Source: UBA5195 sp034432755 | Lineage (GTDB): Bacteria; Chloroflexota; Anaerolineae; Anaerolineales; Villigracilaceae | NCBI GenBank assembly: GCA_034432755.1 | Contig: DAOUBQ010000098.1 | Span: forward strand, 5,114-69,113 | Reading direction: 5' to 3' | Length of the DNA stretch: 64,000 bases | Part shown: positions 8,939 to 16,687 of the stretch, piece after piece | How positions within the stretch are numbered: position 1 is the stretch's first letter | Layout of the letters: every line of letters begins with the position of its first letter | Position numbers and translations under genes: made by a program | The notes under the pieces: generated by a model | Told to the model about the DNA's origin: nothing | The model's input: the letters and a program-made list of their open reading frames with translations, nothing else | Database searches by the model: none

Positions 8939-9673
8939 ATGGATACCCATTTCCCTCCCCCCGTCAAACCAAACTCCCGTTTACAGCGCGCTGCCGAGGC
9001 TGGGCGGCGCAGCCGTGAAACTGTTTTAGCCGCCCTGCTGCCCGTTGTCTTTGTGCTTGGCCTGGGGCTGGGCTGGCTGCTCTGGGGCACGGACTCACCC
9101 CCGGCACCTCAACAAGCCAATGCCCCAGCCACTCCGGCCCCCGCCCGGCGGGTGGCAGTCGAAACAGGCGATAGCCCTGCCCTGGGACCAGAAACCGCCC
9201 CCATCACCATCATCGAATTCAGCGACTACGAATGCCCCTTTTGTGCACGCTGGCATCAACAGGTTTACAAACGCCTGATGAAAGAATACGAGGGCAAAAT
9301 CCGCTTCGTGTACCGCGATTTTCCACTCGATAGCATTCACGCCAACGCCAGGCCAGCAGCCATGGCCGCCCATTGCGCCGGAGAGCAGAATGCCTATTTC
9401 ACCTTCCACGATGCCTTGTTCAGTTACCAATACGGCCTGGGGCGCGAATCCTACCTGAATTATGCCGCCGAACTGAGTCTGGATACCCAAGCCTTCCAAA
9501 CCTGCCTGGATGAACAGCGCCACGCCGATAAAGTGGAAGCCAATTTACGCTATGGCCTTTCGATTGGGGTCAGCTCCACGCCGACTTTTTTCGTCAATGG
9601 CATTGCCATCGTTGGCGCGCAGCCGTATGAAGTCTTCCAGCAGTTGATAGAAAAGGAACTGGCCGGTCAGTGA
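8939..9673 (+). CDS. DsbA-like thiol:disulfide oxidoreductase, membrane-anchored
   Basis: 244 residues. One transmembrane anchor (about 29-50) is followed by a Pro/Ala-rich linker (about 53-72) and a thioredoxin-fold domain of the DsbA/BdbD group. The active site is CPFC (Cys99, Cys102) in FSDYECPFCARWH, and the cis-Pro loop SSTPTFFVNG is present. Two further Cys (in AAHCAGE and QTCLDE) may form a structural pair. It probably catalyses disulfide formation in exported proteins. The ATG at 8939 starts the basic N-terminus before the anchor; no strong ribosome-binding site is visible, so a leaderless or weakly initiated mRNA is possible. Confidence 0.88.
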   Translation: MDTHFPPPVKPNSRLQRAAEAGRRSRETVLAALLPVVFVLGLGLGWLLWGTDSPPAPQQANAPATPAPARRVAVETGDSPALGPETAPITIIEFSDYECPFCARWHQQVYKRLMKEYEGKIRFVYRDFPLDSIHANARPAAMAAHCAGEQNAYFTFHDALFSYQYGLGRESYLNYAAELSLDTQAFQTCLDEQRHADKVEANLRYGLSIGVSSTPTFFVNGIAIVGAQPYEVFQQLIEKELAGQ

Positions 9674-9700
9674 CGCGCTGATGTGCGGAAGGAAGATGCG

Positions 9701-10372
9701 ATGAAAAAATTTGTGGCAGTGGCAGGGAATATCGGAGTCGGCAAATCCACCCTGGTCAGTTTGCTGTGCAAAAAACTGGGGACAGATTGGCAGCCTTTTT
9801 ATGAGCCAGTAACGGAAAACCCCTACCTGGCCGATTTTTACAACAACATGGAAGCCTGGGCCTTTCACTCGCAGGTCTTTTTTCTGACCCACCGCCTGCG
9901 TATTCATTATAAAATTTCGCGACATCCCACTTCGGTTTTTCAGGACCGCAGTGTGTATGAGGACGCCGAAATTTTTGCCCAGAACCTGTTCCTGCAAGGC
10001 TACATCCACCCGCGCGATTACGAGACCTACCGCGATTTGTTCGAGACGCTGGTGCAGTTCTTGCCGCCCCCCGACCTGGTCATTTACCTGCGCGCCTCAG
10101 TGCCAACCCTGCTGACGCGCATTATCCGGCGCGGGCGCGATTACGAACGCTCTATCTCCGCCGATTACCTGGGCGGGCTAAACAAACTCTACGAAAAGTG
10201 GATTTCAGGCTTCACGCTTTGCCCGGTGCTGACCATCCCCACCGATGACCTGAACTACGTTGCCCACCCCGGGCATCTCAATCTGGTCGCCCGCAAGGTC
10301 GAAGAAAAATTGACCGGCAAGGAAGAAGTCATCTTCGAGCCGGAAGAAATGGCGCGGGCTGCCGAGGATTAG
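9701..10372 (+). CDS. Deoxynucleoside kinase (dAdo/dCyd/dGuo type)
   Basis: 223 residues. P-loop GNIGVGKST (10-18), the DRSVYEDA substrate motif (about 90) and an Arg-rich lid (TRIIRRGRDYERS) identify the deoxynucleoside kinase family, which phosphorylates deoxynucleosides for dNTP salvage. The start at 9701 follows GGAAGGAAG; a GTG at 9683 in frame is less likely. The cupin gene follows after 2 bp, so they share a transcript. The precise nucleoside preference cannot be read from sequence. Confidence 0.9.
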   Translation: MKKFVAVAGNIGVGKSTLVSLLCKKLGTDWQPFYEPVTENPYLADFYNNMEAWAFHSQVFFLTHRLRIHYKISRHPTSVFQDRSVYEDAEIFAQNLFLQGYIHPRDYETYRDLFETLVQFLPPPDLVIYLRASVPTLLTRIIRRGRDYERSISADYLGGLNKLYEKWISGFTLCPVLTIPTDDLNYVAHPGHLNLVARKVEEKLTGKEEVIFEPEEMARAAED

Positions 10373-10374
10373 CC

Positions 10375-10686
10375 ATGAACAGAGTCCGAGTCATCCCCTG
10401 GACATCTCCCGAAGCCCCCACGAAAAACGCCATCCGCAGCCTGCTGGATGGCGAAGGGTTGACCTATTACGCCTGGGGCAACGACCCGCTTGAGACCTAC
10501 TCTGCGCACACGCACCCTTACAACAAGGTGATATACGTCACGCAGGGCAGCATCACCTTCCACCTGCCGCAAAGCGGCCAATCCATCACACTCCAACCCG
10601 GCGACCATCTCGAACTTCCTGCCGGGACGCTCCATAGCGCAGCGGTCGGCGTGGAGGGAGTGGAGTGTTACGAGGCACAGTGTTAA
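10375..10686 (+). CDS. Small single-domain cupin protein
   Basis: 103 residues forming one cupin barrel. Motif 1 is seen as HTHPYNKVIYVTQG with two His and motif 2 as PGDHLELPAGTLHSA with another His, enough for a metal site. The function is undefined: small cupins include isomerases, dioxygenases and sugar-binding proteins. It begins 2 bp after the kinase stop codon, and a terminator starts at its own stop. Confidence 0.8.
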   Translation: MNRVRVIPWTSPEAPTKNAIRSLLDGEGLTYYAWGNDPLETYSAHTHPYNKVIYVTQGSITFHLPQSGQSITLQPGDHLELPAGTLHSAAVGVEGVECYEAQC

Positions 10687-10721
10687 AACGTAGGGGCGCG
10701 GTCACCGCGCTCCTACGTTTT
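10685..10721. terminator. Strong bidirectional terminator
   Basis: Near-perfect hairpin: AAAACGTAGG and GCGCGGT pair with ACCGCGC and CCTACGTTTT, with a small internal asymmetry. A and T tracts lie on both sides, between the cupin gene and the convergent phosphoribosyltransferase gene. Confidence 0.85.
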
Positions 10722-10726
10722 ATCCG

Positions 10727-11278
10727 TTAATCCGTAAACAACGGCAAATGTCCCAGCGCGATGATGTGCAGCCACTTGGACTTCTCGCCCTCGGTGAAGA
10801 TGGCGGTTTCGGCGGCGACGGTGGCCCCGGCTTTATCCAGAATCATGCGCATTCCTTGGAGGGTGGAACCGGTGCTGATGACATCATCTACGATGACGAC
10901 TTTCTTGCCCTGGAGCAGGTCGCGGTCTTTTTCATCAAGAATCAGCACCTGCGGCTGACCGGTGGTGATAGAGAGCGTTTCGGCCTGGAGCGCATCGCCC
11001 ATGTAGGGTTTATACGCCTTGCGCAGCACGACGTAGGGCTTGCGGGTCTCAACTGCCAGCGCATAGGCCAGCGGAATTGATTTGGCCTCCGCCGTCACCA
11101 GCACATCGTATTCGACCGCGGCCAACTTCTTCGCCAGTTCACGCGCACAGGCCTGCACGAGTTCGGTATCGCCGAGAATGTTCAAGATAGCGATGCGTAA
11201 TTTGGGAGCGACCTCGAACAGGCGCAGGTCACGCTTGAGACCGGCAACTTCGACAGTGTAGAATTCTTTTTCAGACAT
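10727..11278 (-). CDS. Adenine-phosphoribosyltransferase-like protein
   Basis: 183 residues of the type I phosphoribosyltransferase fold. The PRPP-binding loop VVIVDDVISTGSTLQGM is clear, and DVLVTAEAKSIPLAYALA matches the APT-type region. It would make a nucleotide from PRPP and a purine base (or act as a purine sensor, as PurR-type relatives do). The start at 11278 has GGAGG 7 nt upstream; longer in-frame starts overlap the upstream phosphatase gene region. Substrate is not certain, so no symbol is given. Confidence 0.85.
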   Translation of the reverse strand: MSEKEFYTVEVAGLKRDLRLFEVAPKLRIAILNILGDTELVQACARELAKKLAAVEYDVLVTAEAKSIPLAYALAVETRKPYVVLRKAYKPYMGDALQAETLSITTGQPQVLILDEKDRDLLQGKKVVIVDDVISTGSTLQGMRMILDKAGATVAAETAIFTEGEKSKWLHIIALGHLPLFTD

Positions 11279-11333
11279 GGTTTGTCCTCCACAGGGAATT
11301 TTCAAAACTGAGGGTAGTGTATCACGATTTGTT

Positions 11334-11777
11334 TCAGCCTTTCCAGCGTTTCGCAAAGGCCATGATTCGGCTTCTGATGTAGAACGCATCGGGGTCGGCC
11401 TGCAGACGTTTCTGTTTGATGAGCGTCATGGCATCCTGAGCCGCGTATCCCTGCGCAATTAAGATGGCCGCGCCCATCGCCACGCTGCGGTGACGACCAT
11501 AGGCGCAATGGGTGTATACCTTCCCGCCGCCTGAAATAGTCACCAATGCGGCATGTGTTCCCTGCATAAGAAGTTTGAGCGGGATGGGGAACAGGGGATT
11601 GTCGAGTGACCGCAGCCAGAGAACCTCCATCGGCGGGTGGAGCAGGCCGGGGGGCAGGCGGCGCGCGAAGCGCATGTTCAAGACCAGGCGCACGCCCAGG
11701 CTGTGGAGCAGGTCATAGTCAGCGGCAGTCGGCATCGGCCCGATGAACAAATCTTCGGTAATTTGTGAAAAATCCAT
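11334..11777 (-). CDS. Dual-specificity/tyrosine phosphatase-like protein
   Basis: 147 residues. The phosphatase loop C-X5-R is present as HCAYGRHRS, and the N-terminal part (ITEDLFIGPMPTAADYDLL) is typical of small dual-specificity phosphatases. A general-acid Asp may be in LRSLDNPLF. The ATG at 11777 was preferred over a TTG two codons upstream. The substrate is unknown. It lies 55 bp upstream of the phosphoribosyltransferase gene on the same strand. Confidence 0.85.
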   Translation of the reverse strand: MDFSQITEDLFIGPMPTAADYDLLHSLGVRLVLNMRFARRLPPGLLHPPMEVLWLRSLDNPLFPIPLKLLMQGTHAALVTISGGGKVYTHCAYGRHRSVAMGAAILIAQGYAAQDAMTLIKQKRLQADPDAFYIRSRIMAFAKRWKG

Positions 11778-11859
11778 GCCCAAATCTTATCACACAGAAG
11801 TACCAAACCTCCCTAAATCGGCTATAATTTTGCTACAAGCATGTTTTGAGGAGCAGCCT

Positions 11860-12102
11860 ATGTCCATTGATGATGCAATTAAAGAGATGCAGGCCAAGAT
11901 TACAGCCGTCAGTGGCGGCGTGCAAATGAAAGTCGTCAAAATGTCGGACGAAGAAGCGCGCATCACTGTGCTGGCGCCCGCTGGAGATATTCAGCCCATC
12001 AAAGACGCGACGTTTATGCCCGCCATGGAATTCCTCAATCAAGATGGGTTCGATATTCAGGTGCAGGTCTACGACAAAGACGCGCCGCCGCTTTCGGGGT
12101 AA
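11860..12102 (+). CDS. Small soluble protein of unknown function
   Basis: 80 residues, with alternating helix and strand propensity and no Cys. GAGGAG lies 6 nt before the ATG and a TATAAT (11823-11828) sits 31 bp upstream. A terminator follows the stop at once, so it is a single-gene transcript. I do not recognise the family. The even charge pattern and repeated Met/Asp residues suggest a compact cytosolic protein. Confidence 0.7.
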   Translation: MSIDDAIKEMQAKITAVSGGVQMKVVKMSDEEARITVLAPAGDIQPIKDATFMPAMEFLNQDGFDIQVQVYDKDAPPLSG

Positions 12103-12116
12103 AAACAGACGTTTTG

Positions 12117-12149
12117 AAACAGGGCAGGGATAAACCTGCCCTGTTTGTT
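12117..12149 (+). terminator. Intrinsic terminator of the 80-aa protein gene
   Basis: Perfect 12-bp stem AAACAGGGCAGG / CCTGCCCTGTTT, 6-nt loop, followed by GTTT. Confidence 0.85.
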
Positions 12150-12174
12150 TAAGATTCACAGTAAAATAGAATCA

Positions 12175-14070
12175 ATGTCGGCAAAATTGCAAAAGTTCCT
12201 GCTCCTGTTGCTCGTTTTCAGCCTGAACCTGCCCTCGGCCTTCGTCCACGCACAGGGGACGGCCTCGCTCACCCTGTTCCAGCCAGATTCGAGCCAATTC
12301 CCAACCCTTACAGCGTTGCTGGACGTGTTTGATGAGCAGGGCGAATTCGTCACCGGGCTGACTGCCTCCGAACTCTCGGTGCTGGAAAACGGCCAAACCC
12401 TGGGAGCGCCCTCACGCTTTGAGCAGTTGCCACAACCCCTCAAAGTGGTTGTGGCGATTAACTCTGGCCCGGCCCTGGCAGTGCGCGACAGTATGGGCAT
12501 CTCCCGCTACGACAAAATGACCGCCGTGCTAAAGAACTGGGCCGCAGCCCGGCCTGCCGATAGCCTGGATGATTTTGCGCTGGTCTGGAATGGAGGCATC
12601 ATCGCCTCGCAGCTCAGCCCGGCGAGTTGGCTGGCGCGTCTCGAAAATTTCGACCCTGCCCTGCGTAACTCGGTGGCCGGACTGACCTCGCTGGCGTTTG
12701 CAATCGATGTCGCTCAGCAAGGCCAGGCAACATCCGGCGGCAAAAAAGCCATCCTGTTCATCACCCCACACCTCGATACCCGTGACCTGAACGCCCTCCC
12801 CGACCTGATTAACCGCGCCCGGCAGGCCAATATCCGCGTTTTTGTGTGGCTGGGTGATTCAAGCGATTATTTCAACCATCGTGGCGCGCAGGCCTTATTC
12901 GATTTGGCACAACAGACCGGTGGCCGCTCCACTATATTCAGTGGCACAGAAACACTGCCCGACCCTGAAGAATGGGTTGCCTCACTCCGTTACGTCTATC
13001 GTATGACCTATCAATCCGCCGTCCGCGAAACAGGCTTGCACACCTTGAGCGTGTTGCTGAACGCGCGCGGCTTACCGTTGACCAGCAACCCGGTCTCGTT
13101 CCGGGTCGAAATCCAACCCCCCAACCCGGCACTGCTCTCCCCGCCCATTCAAATCGTCCGCCAAAATCTGGTAGACGCATTCGACATCGAAAACTCCTTG
13201 CCCAAAACGCAGGAAATTGCCATCATTGTCGAATTCAACGATAACATCAAGCGCTCTTTGGCACGCACAACCCTCTATGTGGATGGGGTGATTGCAGATG
13301 AAAACACCGCGCCGCCCTTCGATAAATTTACCTGGGACCTGCAAGATTACCTTGTCTCCGGCGAACACACCTTGCAGGTAGAAGCCGTGGATGCCCTGGG
13401 ATTATCGAAAATGAGCGCGGTCGTGCTGGTGCAGGTCATTGTCATCCAGCCGCCGGGGGGGGTCACTGGCCTGATTTTGCGCAACCGTGTGGCAATGACC
13501 ATCTCAGCAATTGTGGCGGCAGGCCTGGTGCTTTTGGGCATTTTGTTCTTTGGGGGGCGCAAAACGCTGATGGCGCTGGCCGAGCGCCGCCGGGCGCGCG
13601 CGCTTCGCCTCGACCCGCTGACTCAGCCGGTGCAGGTAGAAAAAGAGACGGCTGGTTCGCGCGCCAAGCCCTTCCCCTGGCTGCGCCGCAAAGCGCCGCC
13701 TCCCACGTCTTACCTTGTTAAACTGACGATGGATGGGCAACCGGCCGCCGGCGACCCCATTCCGCTCACCGGGCGTGAACTCACCTTTGGCACAGACCCA
13801 ACCCAGGCCACAAACGTTTTTGACCACCCTTCGCTCTCCCCGCTCCATGCGCGCTTGCGGCAAAATGAACAAGGTGACTTCATCCTGCTTGACCAAAACT
13901 CAGTGGCCGGCACCTGGGTCAACTACGAGCCTGCCCCCAAAGAAGGATTTACGCTCAAACACGGTGATGTGATACACTTTGGGCAATTAAGCTATCGCTT
14001 TATTTTTACAAAACCACCTGCGCCACAAAAACCAGTTGTAACCCCGCTTATCACGGATGATTCGCACTGA
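12175..14070 (+). CDS. VWA-like/FHA domain membrane protein
   Basis: 631 residues. A signal peptide (about 1-26) precedes an extracytoplasmic VWA-like domain (about 30-310), whose metal-site start reads VVVAINSGPAL instead of D-X-S-X-S, so metal binding is doubtful. An immunoglobulin-like region follows, then one transmembrane helix (about 440-462), a basic juxtamembrane stretch and a cytosolic FHA domain at about 530-612 (LTFGTDP, SPLHARLRQ, NSVAGTWVN). FHA domains bind phosphothreonine. The next gene, a PP2C phosphatase, overlaps by 14 bp, pointing to a shared phospho-signalling role. The ATG at 12175 starts the signal peptide. Confidence 0.82.
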   Translation: MSAKLQKFLLLLLVFSLNLPSAFVHAQGTASLTLFQPDSSQFPTLTALLDVFDEQGEFVTGLTASELSVLENGQTLGAPSRFEQLPQPLKVVVAINSGPALAVRDSMGISRYDKMTAVLKNWAAARPADSLDDFALVWNGGIIASQLSPASWLARLENFDPALRNSVAGLTSLAFAIDVAQQGQATSGGKKAILFITPHLDTRDLNALPDLINRARQANIRVFVWLGDSSDYFNHRGAQALFDLAQQTGGRSTIFSGTETLPDPEEWVASLRYVYRMTYQSAVRETGLHTLSVLLNARGLPLTSNPVSFRVEIQPPNPALLSPPIQIVRQNLVDAFDIENSLPKTQEIAIIVEFNDNIKRSLARTTLYVDGVIADENTAPPFDKFTWDLQDYLVSGEHTLQVEAVDALGLSKMSAVVLVQVIVIQPPGGVTGLILRNRVAMTISAIVAAGLVLLGILFFGGRKTLMALAERRRARALRLDPLTQPVQVEKETAGSRAKPFPWLRRKAPPPTSYLVKLTMDGQPAAGDPIPLTGRELTFGTDPTQATNVFDHPSLSPLHARLRQNEQGDFILLDQNSVAGTWVNYEPAPKEGFTLKHGDVIHFGQLSYRFIFTKPPAPQKPVVTPLITDDSH

Positions 14071-14905
14071 CCATTCTCACCTCTATGTAGCCGCCAGGTC
14101 TCACCCGGGCATGAGCGGCAAGAATAACGAAGATAATTTTGCGGTTTCGGCCTATCTTGTCAGTAAGATGAACCCGACTCCGTCTGTATTTGCGATTGTT
14201 TCCGATGGCATTGGCGGGCATCGCGCCGGGGAGGTGGCCTCCGAATTGGTGGTCAACCTTATCAGCGAGGCGGTTGAAAAACGCGAGGGCGGGCATCCGC
14301 TGGCGGTGTTTCAAAACAGTTTCTACCGGGTGAGCGAGGCCATCTTTGAAAAGGCAGAAGCGGATGTCTCTCGCAAAGGGATGGGCGCTACGGCTGCCTG
14401 CGCCTGGGTGATTGGTTTTCAACTCTACATTGCCTATGCGGGTGATTCGCGCATTTACCTGGTTCGGGGCAAAACCATTCTACAACTTTCGCGTGACCAT
14501 ACCTGGGTGCAAGAAGCGCTTGAAAAGGGGATTATTGATAATGAAGGGCTGAAAAGCCATCCCAACCTGCACGTCATCCGCCGTTACCTGGGTTCGAGCG
14601 AACCGCCCGAACCGGACTTGCGCCTGTTCCTCGCGCCCAATGAAACGGATGCGAAGGCCAAATCGAACCAGGGACTGACCCTCGAGCCGGGGGATGTCAT
14701 CTTGCTCTGCACCGACGGCTTGACCGACCTGGTGGATGATTCTGAAATCCGCGATTCGCTCAACGGGCGCACGCTTTCGCAGGCTGCCGATGCGCTCATC
14801 GAACTGGCAAATTCACGCGGCGGGCATGACAACATTACAATTGTGATGCTGGGCGTGCCGCCCGGAAACAAAAAAGCGAGCGTGGCCTGGTTGACAGGCG
14901 GATAA
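14057..14905 (+). CDS. PP2C-type Ser/Thr protein phosphatase
   Basis: 282 residues. The metal-binding motifs are in order: SGKNNEDNF, VSDGIGGHRAGE, CTDGLTDLVDD and GGHDNITIVML, covering the Asp residues that hold two Mn/Mg ions. It would dephosphorylate Ser/Thr residues, opposing a Hanks-type kinase such as the one at 33408-35300. It overlaps the VWA/FHA membrane protein gene by 14 bp, so translation is coupled. No transmembrane segment is seen. Confidence 0.92.
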   Translation: MIRTDHSHLYVAARSHPGMSGKNNEDNFAVSAYLVSKMNPTPSVFAIVSDGIGGHRAGEVASELVVNLISEAVEKREGGHPLAVFQNSFYRVSEAIFEKAEADVSRKGMGATAACAWVIGFQLYIAYAGDSRIYLVRGKTILQLSRDHTWVQEALEKGIIDNEGLKSHPNLHVIRRYLGSSEPPEPDLRLFLAPNETDAKAKSNQGLTLEPGDVILLCTDGLTDLVDDSEIRDSLNGRTLSQAADALIELANSRGGHDNITIVMLGVPPGNKKASVAWLTGG

Positions 14906-14915
14906 CCATTTGCCG

Positions 14916-15626
14916 TTAAGATTTCTCATTTTCTTGTAAGTGAATACCACATTCGACCTTTTTATGCCCCATCCAGCGGCCAGAGCGCGGGTCAGCACCA
15001 TCCATCACCGGGCGGGTACAAGGCGCACAGCCAATGCTGGGGTAGCCGCGCGTGTGCAGGACGTTATAGGGCAACTCGAACAGGTGAAGATACGTCCAGA
15101 CCTGTTCTTGAGTCCAGTTGAGCAGCGGATTGACCTTGACTAGCCCGTTGGCTTTATCCCACTCAATGGGTTGCGCGTTTGCGCGCAGGCTGGTCTGGTC
15201 ACGGCGAATGCCGGTTATCCAGGCTTTTTTATCCTTCAGGAAGGTGCGCAACGGCTCCACTTTGCGAATGCGGCAGCACTGGTCGGGTTGCGTGGCCCAC
15301 AATTCTGGCGCAATTTGCTCATTTTGTTCAGAGACGCTCATGGGGGGGGCAACCCGCGTAAAACGGATGCCAAACCGCGCTTCCAACTGGTCACGCAATT
15401 GGTAGGTTTCAGGGAAGAGTAAATCGGTATCGAGATAAAACACCTGCGTGCCAGGCGCAACCTGCTGAACGATGTGCAGGATGACAATGCCCTCTGGGCC
15501 AAAACCGGTTGCCATTACCAAGCCATCGCCAAAGCGATGACTCGCCCAGGCAATAATTTCGTGCGGGTAACTGTGGCTAAAATTATCTGCAAGCAGAGCA
15601 ATTTCGTCGTAAATGCTGAAGTTCAT
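14916..15626 (-). CDS. cysH: Assimilatory adenylylsulfate (APS) reductase, thioredoxin-dependent
   Basis: 236 residues. The PAPS-reductase fold carries the catalytic Cys226 in the C-terminal motif ECGIHL. Four further Cys (Cys117-Cys118 in DQCCRIRK and Cys200, Cys203 in CAPC) form the [4Fe-4S] site that marks APS rather than PAPS reductases. It reduces activated sulfate to sulfite for cysteine synthesis. It is the last gene of a minus-strand cluster with a MOCOS-like sulfurase. The ATG at 15626 was chosen over a TTG at 15644 that would overlap the upstream gene. Confidence 0.92.
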   Translation of the reverse strand: MNFSIYDEIALLADNFSHSYPHEIIAWASHRFGDGLVMATGFGPEGIVILHIVQQVAPGTQVFYLDTDLLFPETYQLRDQLEARFGIRFTRVAPPMSVSEQNEQIAPELWATQPDQCCRIRKVEPLRTFLKDKKAWITGIRRDQTSLRANAQPIEWDKANGLVKVNPLLNWTQEQVWTYLHLFELPYNVLHTRGYPSIGCAPCTRPVMDGADPRSGRWMGHKKVECGIHLQENEKS

Positions 15627-15634
15627 GCAAAAAT

Positions 15635-16240
15635 TCAGGGGCAAGCAGGCAAGTTGGGGAATAGCCGCCTGGCATATTCGGCCATCACATCCTGTTTGTG
15701 CAAGGGAAAGGCGATAAAAACCTCCAGGACACGGTATTTGCCATCTGGAACAACCCAGGTATGGGTCAAATACTCAGATTCAGCCATGCGAGCGTTATAA
15801 ACATACAAAGTGGTATCACCTTCTGTGCAAGAGGAAACCCTCTCGACCTGCTGATAATTTGCCAGGATTTGCGTGCGGAAGGATTCGTCACTGTAATAGG
15901 TATCCATGTCTGTTTGCGTATGGCCACAATTGTAAATCAGGTAATCTACGAAGACGACGGCATTGTAGGTATCAGAAAGCCAGGTGCGCATGATGTGATA
16001 TGCCTGGGTGGAATAAGATTCGTTCCAATCGGGCGCATTGAATACCCCCCAGGCAAAGGTCTTTATGCGGAACTCATCACGCAGGGTGTAGTCACCCGTG
16101 CCGCACTTGGCGCGTTCGAGCAGCGTCCAACCAAGCCACAGGCCGCTGGTCAGCAAAAAGCACAGGAAAACAAACAGGACGGGCAGCAGGATACTGACCA
16201 CGCTCCGTTTGGGGGCAAGAGAGTCATGTACTTCAATCAT
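15635..16240 (-). CDS. Membrane-anchored protein of unknown function
   Basis: 201 residues. One strong N-terminal transmembrane helix (about 15-41) precedes a roughly 160-residue domain predicted outside the cell. It has four Cys (in KCGTGDY, YNCGHTQ, SSCTEGD and a C-terminal PACP), which could form disulfides. No recognised family. It starts 19 bp after the VOC gene and ends 8 bp before the APS reductase start, so it belongs to the same operon; whether it has a sulfur-related role is unknown. Confidence 0.7.
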   Translation of the reverse strand: MIEVHDSLAPKRSVVSILLPVLFVFLCFLLTSGLWLGWTLLERAKCGTGDYTLRDEFRIKTFAWGVFNAPDWNESYSTQAYHIMRTWLSDTYNAVVFVDYLIYNCGHTQTDMDTYYSDESFRTQILANYQQVERVSSCTEGDTTLYVYNARMAESEYLTHTWVVPDGKYRVLEVFIAFPLHKQDVMAEYARRLFPNLPACP

Positions 16241-16259
16241 ATAAGCCTCGCATCGCAGG

Positions 16260-16685
16260 TCAATTCCCGGTCAGTTGCAAACTGTGGGGGCCGTATTCCA
16301 TCAGTTCGATAGCGTTGCCATCCGGGTCGGCAATCCAGGCCTGGCGGGAGTTGTCCATGCCGAGGGTAATTTCGGTCACAGCCACGCCTTTTTCGAGCAG
16401 TTTTTGGCGATATTCCTCCAGTCCGATGACTTCGAGGCAGAAGTGCTTGTAGCGCGTGCCAGGAGTGAGGGACTGCACTTCCCCGCCCCACTGCTGGACA
16501 GCCAGGGCCTGGTCGAAAAATTCGAGGAAGGTCGAATTGCCACAGCCGAAATAATATCCGAAGGCAACTCCCTGCTCGTTATCCAGGGTGAATTTGACTT
16601 CCATGCCCAGTTTATTGGCGTAAAAGTCAATGATAGCGGGCAGGTCGTCCGTGACAAAATTGAGATGGGCGAGTTGACGAATCAT
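16260..16685 (-). CDS. VOC (glyoxalase/dioxygenase-fold) family protein
   Basis: 141 residues with the paired beta-alpha-beta-beta-beta modules of the vicinal-oxygen-chelate superfamily: LAHLNFVTDDLPAIIDFY at the start and AWIADPDGNAIELMEY near the end, the latter with the conserved metal-ligand Glu. A His occurs in KHFCLEV. It could act on a small electrophile or bind a ligand. It starts 2 bp after the stop of the sulfurase-like gene, with GAGG upstream, so co-translation is likely. Confidence 0.82.
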   Translation of the reverse strand: MIRQLAHLNFVTDDLPAIIDFYANKLGMEVKFTLDNEQGVAFGYYFGCGNSTFLEFFDQALAVQQWGGEVQSLTPGTRYKHFCLEVIGLEEYRQKLLEKGVAVTEITLGMDNSRQAWIADPDGNAIELMEYGPHSLQLTGN

Positions 16686-16687
16686 TG

